Assembly (NCBI RefSeq): GCF_009905605.1 | Contig: NZ_JAAAKZ010000001.1 | Span: 496,001 to 560,000, forward strand | Length of the DNA: 64,000 bases | DNA from: Runella sp. CRIBMP | Lineage (GTDB): Bacteria > Bacteroidota > Bacteroidia > Cytophagales > Spirosomataceae | Direction: 5' to 3' | In this document: one piece after another, positions 42,684 through 51,510 of the stretch | How the letters are laid out: every line of letters begins with the position of its first letter | Numbering within the stretch: the stretch's first letter is position 1 | The notes under the pieces: generated by a model | Database searches by the model: none | Seen by the model: the letters and a program-made list of their open reading frames with translations, nothing else | What the model was told of the DNA's origin: nothing | Translations under genes and position numbers: made by a program

Positions 42684-42923
42684 TTAATCTTTTACTTCTT
42701 CGTAATCAACGTATTCGCCGCCCCGAAACCGCGATTGGTCGGAGCTAGTGGGTTTTGGTTCTACCCTGATTTCGCCTTCGCGGCGTTGGGAGGGTTGATT
42801 TGCTTTTTTCTGCTCTTTTACCAATTGACGTCCCACCAGCAACCAAAACATGAAGCGCCGGAAGGGAGGAACGAAGGCTACAAAGAAGATGAAAATGAGG
42901 AGTATGTTAAAAAGTATTTTCAT
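42684..42923 (-). CDS. DUF4834 family small membrane protein
   Basis: 79 residues with a single N-terminal hydrophobic segment (ILFNILLIFIFFVAFVPPF) followed by FRRFMFWLLVGRQLVKEQ, and an acidic tail ending EYVDYEEVKD. This fits DUF4834, a short family found mainly in Bacteroidota with unknown function. It lies 71 bases upstream of the BatA-like gene on the same strand. Confidence 0.78.
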   Translation of the reverse strand: MKILFNILLIFIFFVAFVPPFRRFMFWLLVGRQLVKEQKKANQPSQRREGEIRVEPKPTSSDQSRFRGGEYVDYEEVKD

Positions 42924-42974
42924 TGTTTTGGGGAGATTACCTGTTAAAGCTAACCATTGGTGTTTTTTTACTAT

Positions 42975-45311
42975 TTAGCCATTAACTAACTTTTTATTCA
43001 TCCAAAGTAAAAACGTTGGTAGCAGGATTAAATTGGACAACATTCCCATTAACAACGTAATGGCGACCAAAATTCCCAACGCAACGGTCCCTTTGAAGCT
43101 TGAAGCTGTAAAAATAGTAAATCCTGCAAACAGTATGATGGCATTGTAAAACATACTTATTCCCGCAAACTGAATTGTTGAGGAAATGGCTTCGCTTACA
43201 CTCTTTTTATTGTTGCGAAATTGGTCTTGGTATTGGGTCAAAAAATGGATGACGCTCATAGAAGAAAACCCAAAAGTAATGCAGAAAACAAGCGTGGTGG
43301 TAGCGTTTAGAGGTATTTCTCCAAAACCCATGATTCCTGCCGTCATAACCAAAGGAAGACCGCTCGGAGCTAGGGCAATCAAAATCAGGCGCCAATGACC
43401 GAAAGCTACCACCATTAATATTGCAATCAATACGATAACTAACAAGGTACTTTCGACCAAATTTTGTAATAAATAATCATTACCCTTGCTAAACACTACA
43501 CCACTCCCCGTGATTTTCGCTTCGTATCGTTCCTCTTTCTCAACTTGTTTGCCAGTATTGGTATCCATATTGAATAAACTATCAATTTTGGGTTGGAGAA
43601 GCGCGCACAGCGCGGCAATCCGATGGGTGTCAACGTCGTTAATTTGAAAACTGACTCGGGTATACCGCCGTGTACTGTCCATAAAACTACTTAGACGATT
43701 ATCGTTGCTTTTGAAATTGCCAGCGTATTCAGCCAATTTGCTGAGTTCGAGCGCATCAGGCAATACAAAATACTTGGGGTGGCCGTCTCGGTAGCTTTGG
43801 TAAATGAATTTGGTGGCTTCAACTACCGAAAGCGGTTTGGTAAACTCGGGATACTGAGCAAACTCTTTCTGCAAAAGATTAATTTTTGTCAACGTTTGAG
43901 GCGTCAAAACGCGTCCTGGGCGGCCAGTGTCAATGTTTATTTCAAACGCCATTACTCCTTTAAAATATCTTTTGAAAAAATCTAAATCATTCATAAGCAG
44001 GTCGTTTTGGGGGAGATTGTCTGACCTAAAGCTCGTGTTTTTGATTTGGGTGAGCCCCACCAAGGCCACTATAAGCAACGCCGCTACTGAAACATAAATA
44101 ACGGGGGCGCGATGATGTACCCATCCATCAATTATTTTCAGAAAGAAGCCGATATTTTTGTTTTCTAGGCGTCGAAGCTGTTTTTCGGTGAGAGCGGAGG
44201 AATAACTGTAAAGAATGGGAAGAAGCGCCAGCCCAATGAAGTAGGTGCCTAGCAGACTCAAAGCTACAATCTGACCGAATTCCGCCAAGAACTTACTGCC
44301 CGTTAGTGAAAAGATACCGAACCCGATGGTGGCCATAAGGTTGGTCCAAAAAGTGGTTTCGCCGATTCTCTCGGTAGTACTTTGCAGAGCTTGGCGTTGA
44401 TTGCCCAATCGACCAAATTCTTCGTGGTATTTTTTTGTCCAAAAGAAGGTATTAGATACGCCAATCACTACCATCAGAGAAGGTAGGAGACTGGTAAGCT
44501 GGGTGATTTCGTGCCCCAAGAGGCCCATAAACCCCACACTCCACACCGCTCCGGCCAAGGCCGCACCCAACGAAATAAGCATCACCACCCACGAACGGAA
44601 GAAAAAAAGCAGAATGAGTCCGGTGACGATGACGGCTAAAATGCTAAAAAGTACGATTTCCTGACGCACTTTAGCGACGTATTCGGTACGGATGTAGGGC
44701 ATGCCCGATAAATGTACTTTCAGACCGTGGAGGTTTTCAAAAGTCAGTGCTTCTCGCTTGATTTGGTCGATAGGTGTCTTTAGTGAGTGATTGAGGGCGT
44801 CTTGCTCAAGCATGATGGCCATCAAATGGGCTTTCCCATCCTCGCTGATGATGAATCCTTGGTAAAAAGGCAGACGGCTGATTTTGGCTTTTATCGAATC
44901 TACTTCGGCCTGGGTAATGGGTTTGTTGGGTATAATTTGCCTGAAATCAAATCGTTTAAGGCTGTCGTTGCGAACGATTTCCACTAAATTGGCACTGGAA
45001 ATAACGTCTTTGACTCCGCTAATCTTTTTGATTTTATGGTTGAGCTCGTACCAATCCCTGAAAATGGGGAACGTAAACAGTTGGTCGGTAGCAATGCCGA
45101 TGACCAACACATTGCTATTGTCTCCGTAGCGTGCTTTAAACGATTCGTACAATTGAAAATCAGTGGTGCTTTCGGGTAAAATTTGGGGTAATTCGTAAGA
45201 AAAGCGAACTTTGGTGGCTTGATACCCCATAAAGACCGTCAGGCCGATATAGGCCACCAAGAGACCAAGACGGTGTTTGAGCATAAAAGTGGATACTGTA
45301 TGGCTGAACAT
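42975..45311 (-). CDS. RND/MMPL-family membrane transporter
   Basis: 778 residues with two repeats of six transmembrane helices separated by large periplasmic loops. The first helix is near residue 14-30; the first MMPL domain includes VLFSILAVIVTGLILLFFF and SLLPSLMVVIGVSNTFFW; the second includes LLVIVLIAILMVVAFGHW and VFCITFGFSSMSVIHFL. The pattern is that of MmpL/HpnN-like RND proteins, which export lipids or hopanoids, rather than the drug-pump AcrB group. No membrane-fusion partner or outer-membrane factor gene is adjacent. It heads a minus-strand run towards DUF4834 and the BatA-like gene. Confidence 0.92.
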   Translation of the reverse strand: MFSHTVSTFMLKHRLGLLVAYIGLTVFMGYQATKVRFSYELPQILPESTTDFQLYESFKARYGDNSNVLVIGIATDQLFTFPIFRDWYELNHKIKKISGVKDVISSANLVEIVRNDSLKRFDFRQIIPNKPITQAEVDSIKAKISRLPFYQGFIISEDGKAHLMAIMLEQDALNHSLKTPIDQIKREALTFENLHGLKVHLSGMPYIRTEYVAKVRQEIVLFSILAVIVTGLILLFFFRSWVVMLISLGAALAGAVWSVGFMGLLGHEITQLTSLLPSLMVVIGVSNTFFWTKKYHEEFGRLGNQRQALQSTTERIGETTFWTNLMATIGFGIFSLTGSKFLAEFGQIVALSLLGTYFIGLALLPILYSYSSALTEKQLRRLENKNIGFFLKIIDGWVHHRAPVIYVSVAALLIVALVGLTQIKNTSFRSDNLPQNDLLMNDLDFFKRYFKGVMAFEINIDTGRPGRVLTPQTLTKINLLQKEFAQYPEFTKPLSVVEATKFIYQSYRDGHPKYFVLPDALELSKLAEYAGNFKSNDNRLSSFMDSTRRYTRVSFQINDVDTHRIAALCALLQPKIDSLFNMDTNTGKQVEKEERYEAKITGSGVVFSKGNDYLLQNLVESTLLVIVLIAILMVVAFGHWRLILIALAPSGLPLVMTAGIMGFGEIPLNATTTLVFCITFGFSSMSVIHFLTQYQDQFRNNKKSVSEAISSTIQFAGISMFYNAIILFAGFTIFTASSFKGTVALGILVAITLLMGMLSNLILLPTFLLWMNKKLVNG

Positions 45312-45411
45312 TCGATGAGTATCAAGGTAGGAAAGAATACAAATCTAAAAATATCAGTGGAATAAGTTTAAAGTTCAGAAAGTAGTTAGCTTCATTAACC
45401 ATTAAAAATTC

Positions 45412-45897
45412 ATGGCCGAAACCTTATATCTTCCCGCTACCACCGACTGTGCTTTGCTATATGATAGTCTGGTGCCGCAGATTGCGGCGCTTATTGAAGG
45501 TGAAAACGATTTAATTGCCAATTTGGCCAATATTTCGGCGGCACTGCGCGAGGCGTTCGGCTTTTTTTGGGTTGGATTTTACCTCAAAAAAGACCAGCAA
45601 TTGGTGTTAGGGCCTTTTCAAGGACCGATTGCCTGTACGCGTATCCAGTTTGATAAAGGCGTGTGCGGGGCGTGTTACACCCGTAAAGAAACCATTATTG
45701 TACCCGACGTGGAACAATTTCCTGGGCATATTGCATGCAGTTCGGCGTCCAAATCGGAGATTGTATTGCCTGTTTTTGCCCCTGACGGGAGCGTGGCAAT
45801 GGTGTTGGATGTTGACAGTGACCAATTGGACGATTTCAGCACCGTGGATGCACAAGGATTGGGAGCCGTTGTGAAATTGGTGGAAGGGCTGTTGTGA
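45412..45897 (+). CDS. Free methionine-R-sulfoxide reductase (GAF-type fRMsr)
   Basis: 161 residues, a small GAF-fold enzyme. The active-site cysteines are in PIACTRIQFDKGVCGACYTRK and HIACSSASKSE, which match the fRMsr signature, and the other GAF strands (FFWVGFYLKKDQQLVLGPFQG, VLPVFAPDGSVAMVLDVDSD) are intact. It reduces free methionine-R-sulfoxide with thioredoxin-like donors, protecting against oxidative stress in the cytosol. Its start at 45412 follows the divergent RND gene with a 100-base gap. Confidence 0.93.
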   Translation: MAETLYLPATTDCALLYDSLVPQIAALIEGENDLIANLANISAALREAFGFFWVGFYLKKDQQLVLGPFQGPIACTRIQFDKGVCGACYTRKETIIVPDVEQFPGHIACSSASKSEIVLPVFAPDGSVAMVLDVDSDQLDDFSTVDAQGLGAVVKLVEGLL

Positions 45898-45918
45898 TTA
45901 TTTAGCAGGGAAACCGTT

Positions 45919-46905
45919 CTACTGCCAGCTTTGTCGTTTTAACTCCTTGATTTCAAATGAAAACGACAGTTCGTTCATGCACTTGAAATGACCCTGCGGG
46001 CAGCGTTTGTGGCCGATTTTGGAGCATGGACGGCAGGTAAGCTGCCGATTCTCTAGCATGACAAACTGCGTTTGGTACGGATACATACCAAACTCGGGAA
46101 CGGTATTGCCCCAAATCGAATAAATTTTCTTTTTGAAAGCCGCCGCCACGTGCATCAGACCCGTATCGTGACTGAATACCAGCTTGGATTGCTGAATCAG
46201 CGAAGCAGATTGGTTAAAATTACACTTACCGCAGGCGTTGTAGATAAAATGCTTACCGATGGCTTTCTCAATCATATCGCCGTTGGCGGCATCCTCTTTT
46301 CCACCCAAAAGAACGACGGGAAAATTGATTTTTTCGCACAGTTCAATCATACGGTTGAGAGGGAGTTTTTTGGTTTCGTGTTGGCCACCGATAGCGTAGG
46401 CCACAAACCCCTTTTGGTGACTTTCGGGGAGCCAATCAGGCTCGATAATATCGCGGTAAGGAATGAAATAATCCAGTCCTCGGTCATCGTTGACTACTCC
46501 CAATGTTTGTAGTGTGTGGAGGTAACGGTCTACAATATGGACATTGGGTAAAGCGTTTATTTTCCAGTTGACATACAACCATTTTTCCCAATTCAGCTTG
46601 TTAAAACTAATCGCCTGCACGCCAAGTACGGCTTTGATTTGAAGGGTTCGGAGGTTTTGGTGAAGGTCAATGACGAGGTCAAATTTCTCCTTCCGAAGGT
46701 GCTTTGCAATGCCCCAAATGCTTCCTTCCAACAGGTGTAACTGGTCGATATAAGGGTTGTCATTGAGCAGATATTTGTAAGAAGCTTTGGTCAAATAATG
46801 AATTTCCACATCGGGGCGCTGTGTTTTGAGGCAACGAACAACTGGGGTGGTCAAAACAATGTCCCCGATGGAAGAAAAACGAATAATCAACACTTTCAGA
46901 GACAT
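45919..46905 (-). CDS. GT9-family glycosyltransferase (heptosyltransferase-like)
   Basis: 328 residues. The N-terminal GT9 motif IIRFSSIGDIVLTTPVVRCL and the C-terminal donor-binding FSHDTGLMHVAAAF are both present. The C-terminal Cys-rich end CRPCSKIGHKRCPQGHFKC is typical of Bacteroidota members of this family. It probably adds a sugar to the LPS core or another glycan, using an ADP- or GDP-sugar donor, but the substrate cannot be assigned. A candidate -7 box lies 38 bases upstream. Confidence 0.92.
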   Translation of the reverse strand: MSLKVLIIRFSSIGDIVLTTPVVRCLKTQRPDVEIHYLTKASYKYLLNDNPYIDQLHLLEGSIWGIAKHLRKEKFDLVIDLHQNLRTLQIKAVLGVQAISFNKLNWEKWLYVNWKINALPNVHIVDRYLHTLQTLGVVNDDRGLDYFIPYRDIIEPDWLPESHQKGFVAYAIGGQHETKKLPLNRMIELCEKINFPVVLLGGKEDAANGDMIEKAIGKHFIYNACGKCNFNQSASLIQQSKLVFSHDTGLMHVAAAFKKKIYSIWGNTVPEFGMYPYQTQFVMLENRQLTCRPCSKIGHKRCPQGHFKCMNELSFSFEIKELKRQSWQ

Positions 46906-46942
46906 AAAACGTATAAGGGTTGGAAGAATTTGACTTTTAGTA

Positions 46943-46950
46943 CAAAACTA
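46943..46950 (-). promoter_or_regulatory. Candidate -7 box for the GT9 gene
   Basis: Minus strand TAGTTTTG fits TAnnTTTG, 38 bases before the ATG at 46905. The -33 element is not clear. Confidence 0.35.
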
Positions 46951-46983
46951 ACTAATTTTACTGAAAACCAGCCTCCTAGTCAG

Positions 46984-47307
46984 ATGAATGATAAACTCTT
47001 TGATCTTAAAAATGATCGCCGTTTGAGCGTTTATTTATACCGAATGGGATTCGGGACGTGGTTACTTTATATTTTGATGGGAGCGCCTTTTCTGCATCAA
47101 TTTATTATGTACCGCACCCATTGTGCCATCATGTGCGTGATGCTAATGGTGTTTGGCTTATCGGCTTCGATGTATTATGATTACTATCATCATCACCGTG
47201 AGTTTGAACAAAAGAAGAAATGGCTTATCGTTAGCTATATCGTATTGGCGGGCCTGATTTACTTCTTAATCCTGAGAGATAAGCCTTTTAATTTCAATCT
47301 TTTCTAA
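46984..47307 (+). CDS. Small membrane protein, unknown function
   Basis: 107 residues from ATG 46984 (MNDKLFDLKNDRRLSV), chosen over 46798, whose extra residues would be read through the antisense GT9 gene. Three to four hydrophobic helices: YRMGFGTWLLYILMGAPFL, MCVMLMVFGLSASMYY and LIVSYIVLAGLIYFLIL. No catalytic motif is seen and no family is recognised. It stands between the GT9 gene and the siroheme gene with no clear operon partner. Confidence 0.72.
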   Translation: MNDKLFDLKNDRRLSVYLYRMGFGTWLLYILMGAPFLHQFIMYRTHCAIMCVMLMVFGLSASMYYDYYHHHREFEQKKKWLIVSYIVLAGLIYFLILRDKPFNFNLF

Positions 47308-47337
47308 GACTGAAAAGTAAGCGTTGCCGGCTCTACC

Positions 47338-47904
47338 TTACTTCATTACTTTTGTGATTTCATTCAGTTTATCCATTTTTTCCTGAAAGTCTCCTTTCAG
47401 CTTATTTCTGATTTGTTGTAAATTGTCTAATGTTTCCTGCAAAGTATCGGGCAGGATTTCTTCCAATACTTCACGGAATCGTTTGGCAAAAGTCGGCGAC
47501 TTGCCGTTGGTTGAAATCGCAATTTTTAAATCTCCTTTTTTGACGACTGAGCTTAAATAAAAATCGCAGAGGTCGGGGGTATCGGCTACGTTTACGAGTA
47601 GGCGTTTGGCTTTGCAATCTTCCTGTATCTTCCGATTGACACTCTTATCATTGGTACCCACAATCACCAAATCTTTTTCCTCTAAAAAAGAGGGTCTGTA
47701 TACATCAACCACGAGTTTAACATAAGGATGCTGCTGCGCTAATTCGTGGATTTCGGCCCGTATTTCGGGTGCAACGAGCGTTACGTCGGTTTTGGGAGCA
47801 TTGGCCAATACCGCCGTAAGTTTTTCCAATCCGACGTAGCCGCCGCCCACAATGAGTACTTGAAGTTGTTCAAGTTTTAGAAAAATAGGAAAGAGCGTAT
47901 TCAT
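47338..47904 (-). CDS. Precorrin-2 dehydrogenase/siroheme synthase N-terminal type
   Basis: 188 residues, a NAD(P)-binding Met8p/CysG-N type protein: LIVGGGYVGLEKLTAVL near residue 18, VIVGTNDKSVNRKI near 80, then VNVADTPDLCDFYLSS and IAISTNGKSPTFAKRFRE, which line the active site. It oxidises precorrin-2 to sirohydrochlorin for siroheme. The C-terminal methyltransferase half of CysG is absent, so a separate CobA would supply precorrin-2. It is followed downstream on the minus strand by intergenic sequence and has no visible partner. Confidence 0.9.
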   Translation of the reverse strand: MNTLFPIFLKLEQLQVLIVGGGYVGLEKLTAVLANAPKTDVTLVAPEIRAEIHELAQQHPYVKLVVDVYRPSFLEEKDLVIVGTNDKSVNRKIQEDCKAKRLLVNVADTPDLCDFYLSSVVKKGDLKIAISTNGKSPTFAKRFREVLEEILPDTLQETLDNLQQIRNKLKGDFQEKMDKLNEITKVMK

Positions 47905-47945
47905 TTAATGTGATTTATATAGTGGGTTTTGAGGAGTAGAGCCGT

Positions 47946-48386
47946 TTATTTTACTCTCACCCAGCTATCGGTGCGGCCAATTAGCGACACGCCAATGAAG
48001 CCGCGTACATCCAGTTGATTGGCATTGGTGAGCTTGATTTTGCAACTGTACTCTTTGCCAGTTTCGGGGTCATAAATTTTGCCGTCTTCCCAAGTATTAT
48101 TGCCTTCATATTTAAAATCATGTAGATTGACCAAACCCAATAAATGCCGACTTTTTTTATGCACATCTGGGTTCTTGGAATCGGTGAGGGGTTTACCAGT
48201 TGCGGGGTCATTGGGTTCTTTGAGCCACACAATTTTTCCAAAATATTTATCACCCTGTTTATAAATTTGGACATGGCCCTTTTTGGAGCCAGTAAGCCAA
48301 GTACCCAAACAGGCATCGGGATTGGTACCAGCTAGTAACTGCATTGACAAAAACAGCAGGAAAAGAGAAATGCGGACTTTCTTCAT
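47946..48386 (-). CDS. DUF2147 secreted protein
   Basis: 146 residues from ATG 48386 (MKKVRISLFLLFLSMQLLAG), which opens the signal peptide; an in-frame ATG at 48479 is less likely. The mature part shows the DUF2147 pattern: ACLGTWLTGSKKGHVQIY, GKIVWLKEPNDPATGKPLTD, LVNLHDFKYEGNNTWEDG, IYDPETGKEYSCKI and VRGFIGVSLIGRTDSWVRV. It is a beta-barrel-like periplasmic protein of unknown function, common in Bacteroidota and Pseudomonadota. A terminator lies upstream between it and the next gene. Confidence 0.9.
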   Translation of the reverse strand: MKKVRISLFLLFLSMQLLAGTNPDACLGTWLTGSKKGHVQIYKQGDKYFGKIVWLKEPNDPATGKPLTDSKNPDVHKKSRHLLGLVNLHDFKYEGNNTWEDGKIYDPETGKEYSCKIKLTNANQLDVRGFIGVSLIGRTDSWVRVK

Positions 48387-48477
48387 GGATAAGTAAGTTG
48401 GGTTGGTTTTGTAGAAAAACGTAAATCTGGCTTGGTTTGTTATGACATCAATAAAAGGTTGTTGTCCAAAATACCAC

Positions 48478-48503
48478 AAAAAAAGCCGACACTCGTCGGC
48501 TTT
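48478..48503 (-). terminator. Terminator after the small membrane-protein gene at 48526
   Basis: AAAGCCGAC, loop ACTC, GTCGGCTTT; on the minus strand a run of seven T follows the stem. It ends transcription coming from the gene at 48526. Confidence 0.85.
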
Positions 48504-48525
48504 GTATTTTTAACTCAAAGGTGAG

Positions 48526-48696
48526 CTAGATTTCTTTATGTAACTCGTTGTGGTATCCTGCAAAAATAATTCCCTGAATGAGGGTGCCGAGAAGGGCAAC
48601 GAATACATCGCCAAATACGAACAACAAAACGATAATAACCAAAAAGTAGGCCAGTAGCCAACCCCAGTGAACTTCCTGTTCTTGATGCGCTTCCAT
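48526..48696 (-). CDS. Small single-pass membrane protein
   Basis: 56 residues from ATG 48696 (MEAHQEQEVHWGWLLAYF); an upstream ATG at 48828 would read through the palindrome and the end of xylB. One long hydrophobic segment (LLAYFLVIIVLLFVFGDVFVAL) continues into LLGTLIQGIIFAGY, with charged ends (HKEI). No family is recognised. It lies 104 bases beyond the xylB stop on the same strand and may be read through from xylB. Confidence 0.6.
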   Translation of the reverse strand: MEAHQEQEVHWGWLLAYFLVIIVLLFVFGDVFVALLGTLIQGIIFAGYHNELHKEI

Positions 48697-48758
48697 GTGA
48701 AAACGTTGTTTTTGTGAGTGATTGCCTAAGAAATAACGCTGCAAGTTAGGGATAAATC

Positions 48759-48793
48759 CCCCTTTGTCAAAGTACAGCGCTTTGACAAAGGGG
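48759..48793. terminator. 14-bp perfect palindrome after xylB
   Basis: CCCCTTTGTCAAAG (48759-48772) pairs with CTTTGACAAAGGGG (48780-48793). It lies just downstream of the xylB stop on the minus strand. No strong U-run follows, so it is a possible terminator or a processing hairpin. Confidence 0.55.
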
Positions 48794-48800
48794 CGAAATG

Positions 48801-50276
48801 TTATATTTTTTTCAATGCTTCTTCCCAAACGGCGTAGGTGTTGGCGTATTTTTCTTGTAAATCGGCCAACGGCTCCACCGTGGCAATTTGCGTCAAACCA
48901 TTGAAGGCTGATTTGAAATCAAACACCCCCGTACCAATACCCGCCGCCCGGGCGGCTCCCTGCGCTCCGTCGGTATCATACAACTCAATGGTAGCGCCCG
49001 TGGTGTTGGCAAAGGCTTCGCGGAACAATGGGCTTAAAAACAAATTGGCGTGACCCGCGCGTACGGTATGCGTTTGGACCCCCATTTCTTTCATTACCTG
49101 TAAACCATACTGAAGCGCAAAGACAATACCTTCCTGCGCCGCTCTGAACACATGCGCGGGCGTGTGGGTATTGAAGTTGATTCCTTGCAACTGACCACCC
49201 AACAAACGGTTTTCGAGCACACGCTCGGCTCCGTTGCCAAAAGGCAAAAACGTGAGTCCTTCGGCACCGACGGGCGTTTGCGCCGCCTGCTGGTTCATTT
49301 CATCGTACGAAATACCGCCCGCAAAACGACGTACCCAACTGTTCAGAATTCCCGTTCCATTCACGCAAAGCAATACGCCGTTACGTTGCTCTTCGGGAGT
49401 ACTGTTGACGTGCACAAAGGTATTCACGCGTGAGAGTGGATCGGAGGTAGCTTGAGCATTGATGCCGTACACCACGCCCGAAGTCCCCGCCGTAGTAGCT
49501 ACTTCGCCCGGATTCAGCACGTTGAGCGAAAACGCATTGTTGGGCTGGTCGCCGGCGCGGTAGGCGAGGGGAATGCCTGCTTTCAAGCCTAGCTCTGCTG
49601 CGGCCGAAGCTGAAAGCTGACTTTGGGGAGAGAATGTATCCACTATCTCAGGAATCAATGACGAATCAAACCCGTATAAATCGAGGAGTTTTTGTGAAAC
49701 TTTTTGCTCGGCAAAATCCCAGAAAATTCCTTCAGAAAGCCCCGAAACGGTGGTTTGCGGCGTACCCGACATGCGCAGGGCGAGATAATCGCCGGGCAGC
49801 ATAAAATACCGAATTTGCTCAAAAATCTGTGGTTCTTTGTCTTTTACCCATTTGAGCTTTGACGCCGTAAAATTGCCCGGTGAATTGAGCAAATGCTGCA
49901 AACTATAATCATTGCCTAAGTCATCAAAAGCATGATTGCCGATTTCAACGGCGCGACTATCGCACCAGATGATGGAAGGGCGTAGGGGGCGTAAGTCTTT
50001 ATCAACCACCACCAAGCCGTGCATTTGGTACGAAATACCAATGCCCGCTACCAGCGCGGGGTCGAAGGGGTATTTGGCTTTTAACTTGTGCGTGGCATTG
50101 ACGGCTTCCTGCCACCAACTGTCGGGGTGCTGCTCGGCCCAGCCCGCTTCGTGGGCAATCATTCCCATTTCCTGGTCGGGCGAGGTGCCCGTGGCGAGGG
50201 CTTTGCCCGTTTCTATATCCAACAAAGCAACTTTTACGGACGAGCTGCCTACGTCGTAGCCTAAAAGGTATTTCAC
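48801..50276 (-). CDS. xylB: Xylulokinase
   Basis: 491 residues, FGGY carbohydrate kinase, phosphorylating D-xylulose for the pentose phosphate pathway. N-terminal ATPase phosphate-1 motif LGYDVGSSSVKVALLD; substrate loop GISYQMHGLVVVD; IIWCDSRAVEIG; then the C-terminal FGGY signature region EGIVFALQYGLQVMKEMG and RAGHANLFLSPLF, with the conserved DTDGAQGAARAAGIG. The catalytic Asp is in the AGDQPNNAFSLN region. No xylose isomerase or transporter gene is nearby, so it may act in a general sugar network. The start at 50276 has a candidate promoter box upstream in a repeat-bearing leader. Confidence 0.92.
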   Translation of the reverse strand: MKYLLGYDVGSSSVKVALLDIETGKALATGTSPDQEMGMIAHEAGWAEQHPDSWWQEAVNATHKLKAKYPFDPALVAGIGISYQMHGLVVVDKDLRPLRPSIIWCDSRAVEIGNHAFDDLGNDYSLQHLLNSPGNFTASKLKWVKDKEPQIFEQIRYFMLPGDYLALRMSGTPQTTVSGLSEGIFWDFAEQKVSQKLLDLYGFDSSLIPEIVDTFSPQSQLSASAAAELGLKAGIPLAYRAGDQPNNAFSLNVLNPGEVATTAGTSGVVYGINAQATSDPLSRVNTFVHVNSTPEEQRNGVLLCVNGTGILNSWVRRFAGGISYDEMNQQAAQTPVGAEGLTFLPFGNGAERVLENRLLGGQLQGINFNTHTPAHVFRAAQEGIVFALQYGLQVMKEMGVQTHTVRAGHANLFLSPLFREAFANTTGATIELYDTDGAQGAARAAGIGTGVFDFKSAFNGLTQIATVEPLADLQEKYANTYAVWEEALKKI

Positions 50277-50345
50277 AGGTAAATAAGTTATGGTAAGTTA
50301 ATATGCAAAAAAGCGAAAAATGGCCGATTTTACTTAAAATCACGG

Positions 50346-50353
50346 CAAAGGTA
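50346..50353 (-). promoter_or_regulatory. Candidate -7 box for xylB
   Basis: Minus strand TACCTTTG fits TAnnTTTG, 69 bases before the ATG. A TTG lies on the minus strand at 50378-50380, 24 bases away, close to the usual -33 spacing; it falls in the dispersed repeat. Confidence 0.45.
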
Positions 50354-50376
50354 AGCACTAAGCGCTTTTCATTCAT

Positions 50377-50398
50377 GCAAAGTCGCTAAGGAGCAAAG
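50377..50398. repeat. Second copy of the AAGGAGCAAAG repeat words
   Basis: GCAAAGTCGC (50377-50386) and AAGGAGCAAAG (50388-50398) both occur in the intergenic repeat at 7691-7766, in the opposite order. The combined unit suggests 7-bp-type repeats shared across the genome, here in the xylB leader. Confidence 0.55.
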
Positions 50399-50490
50399 AA
50401 ATAAAAGTAGAGGCAGTGAAAATTCTCATTCCTTACTCTCACTTCCCACGTCTTTATTGCTATTTTCGTAGAAAAAATAGGTTAAAACCG

Positions 50491-51345
50491 ATGCTTGAGT
50501 TTTTTACCACCGAACGCCTGATTTGGATTGGGGTGATTTATGTCGTCCTGTGCATTGTTGCGTATTTGATTCAGGGGAAATTTATCTTCAAACCCGAGAA
50601 GCTCCCGCAGGATTTTGAATACAAATACGAGGATTTGTTTGAAGAGCTTTTTTTTGACCCCGAACCCAATGTGCGCATCAACGCGCTGCGTTTTTATCAG
50701 GAAGAAGCCTCTCGCGGATTATTGATTTACTTTCACGGCAATACGCGCAGCATCAAAGGTTGGTCCAAATACTCCAAGGATTTTACGCAGCACGGCTACG
50801 ATGTGTTGATGATTGATTACCGTGGTTTTGGTAAAAGCGTAGGCAAGCAAACAGAAGATGGTATCAAAAACGATGCCCAGTACATCTACAATAAAATGCG
50901 CTCCAAGTATGGATATGTTGAAGAAAAAATCATCATTTATGGGCGTTCGTTAGGCTCGGGCTTTGCGACCAAACTTGCCTCGGTCAACCACCCTAAAATG
51001 CTGATTCTGGATGCGCCTTATTACAGTTTTACGCGTTTGACCACGCGTTTTCTGCCTTTCTTGCCCGTTTCTTACATCCTCAAATTTTCCATTCGTACCG
51101 ATGTTTGGATCAAATATGTCAAGTGCCCTATTTACATTATTCATGGTACTAAAGATGTGCTGATTCCATTTCGGTCGAGCGTACGCCTCGCCAATCTGGT
51201 GCCGCAATCGTCGCGCCTGATTCCTATCTACGGCGGTGGGCACAACAACCTGCCCGATTTTCCCGAATACCATCGCCACTTAGCCGAAATCCTCAACGAC
51301 CGCTTTGATTTGATCTTTGATAAGTATGAGAAACGGTTGGAGTGA
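50491..51345 (+). CDS. Membrane-anchored alpha/beta hydrolase
   Basis: 284 residues from ATG 50491 (MLEFFTTERLIWIGVIYVVL), which opens a transmembrane helix; an upstream ATG at 50416 is less likely. The hydrolase fold has the nucleophile in IIYGRSLGSGFATKLAS near residue 158, the acid near GTKDVLIPFRSS and the His in YGGGHNNLPDFPEYH. The sequence DYRGFGKSVGKQTEDG is the usual Ser-hydrolase strand-4 loop. It resembles the bem46/FrsA-like group; probably anchored to the inner membrane and facing the cytosol. Substrate unknown. Confidence 0.85.
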   Translation: MLEFFTTERLIWIGVIYVVLCIVAYLIQGKFIFKPEKLPQDFEYKYEDLFEELFFDPEPNVRINALRFYQEEASRGLLIYFHGNTRSIKGWSKYSKDFTQHGYDVLMIDYRGFGKSVGKQTEDGIKNDAQYIYNKMRSKYGYVEEKIIIYGRSLGSGFATKLASVNHPKMLILDAPYYSFTRLTTRFLPFLPVSYILKFSIRTDVWIKYVKCPIYIIHGTKDVLIPFRSSVRLANLVPQSSRLIPIYGGGHNNLPDFPEYHRHLAEILNDRFDLIFDKYEKRLE

Positions 51346-51510
51346 GAGAGATTTGAATTGTCTATTCACCGTCATCTGTGTCTTTGCAAACTTGTTGAAA
51401 AGTCTTTATAAAATAAAAACGTGCAAGGTCGGTGGAGATATGGACTTTGGAGTGGATTTGTAGAGAAGTTTGCTAAAAGGTTGATTTATAATTTTATTAA
51501 CGCATAAGGT

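Noticed and set aside
46798-46983. ATG at 46798 as start of the small membrane protein
   Set aside because: The extension lies antisense to the N-terminus of the GT9 gene; ATG at 46984 gives a clean start.
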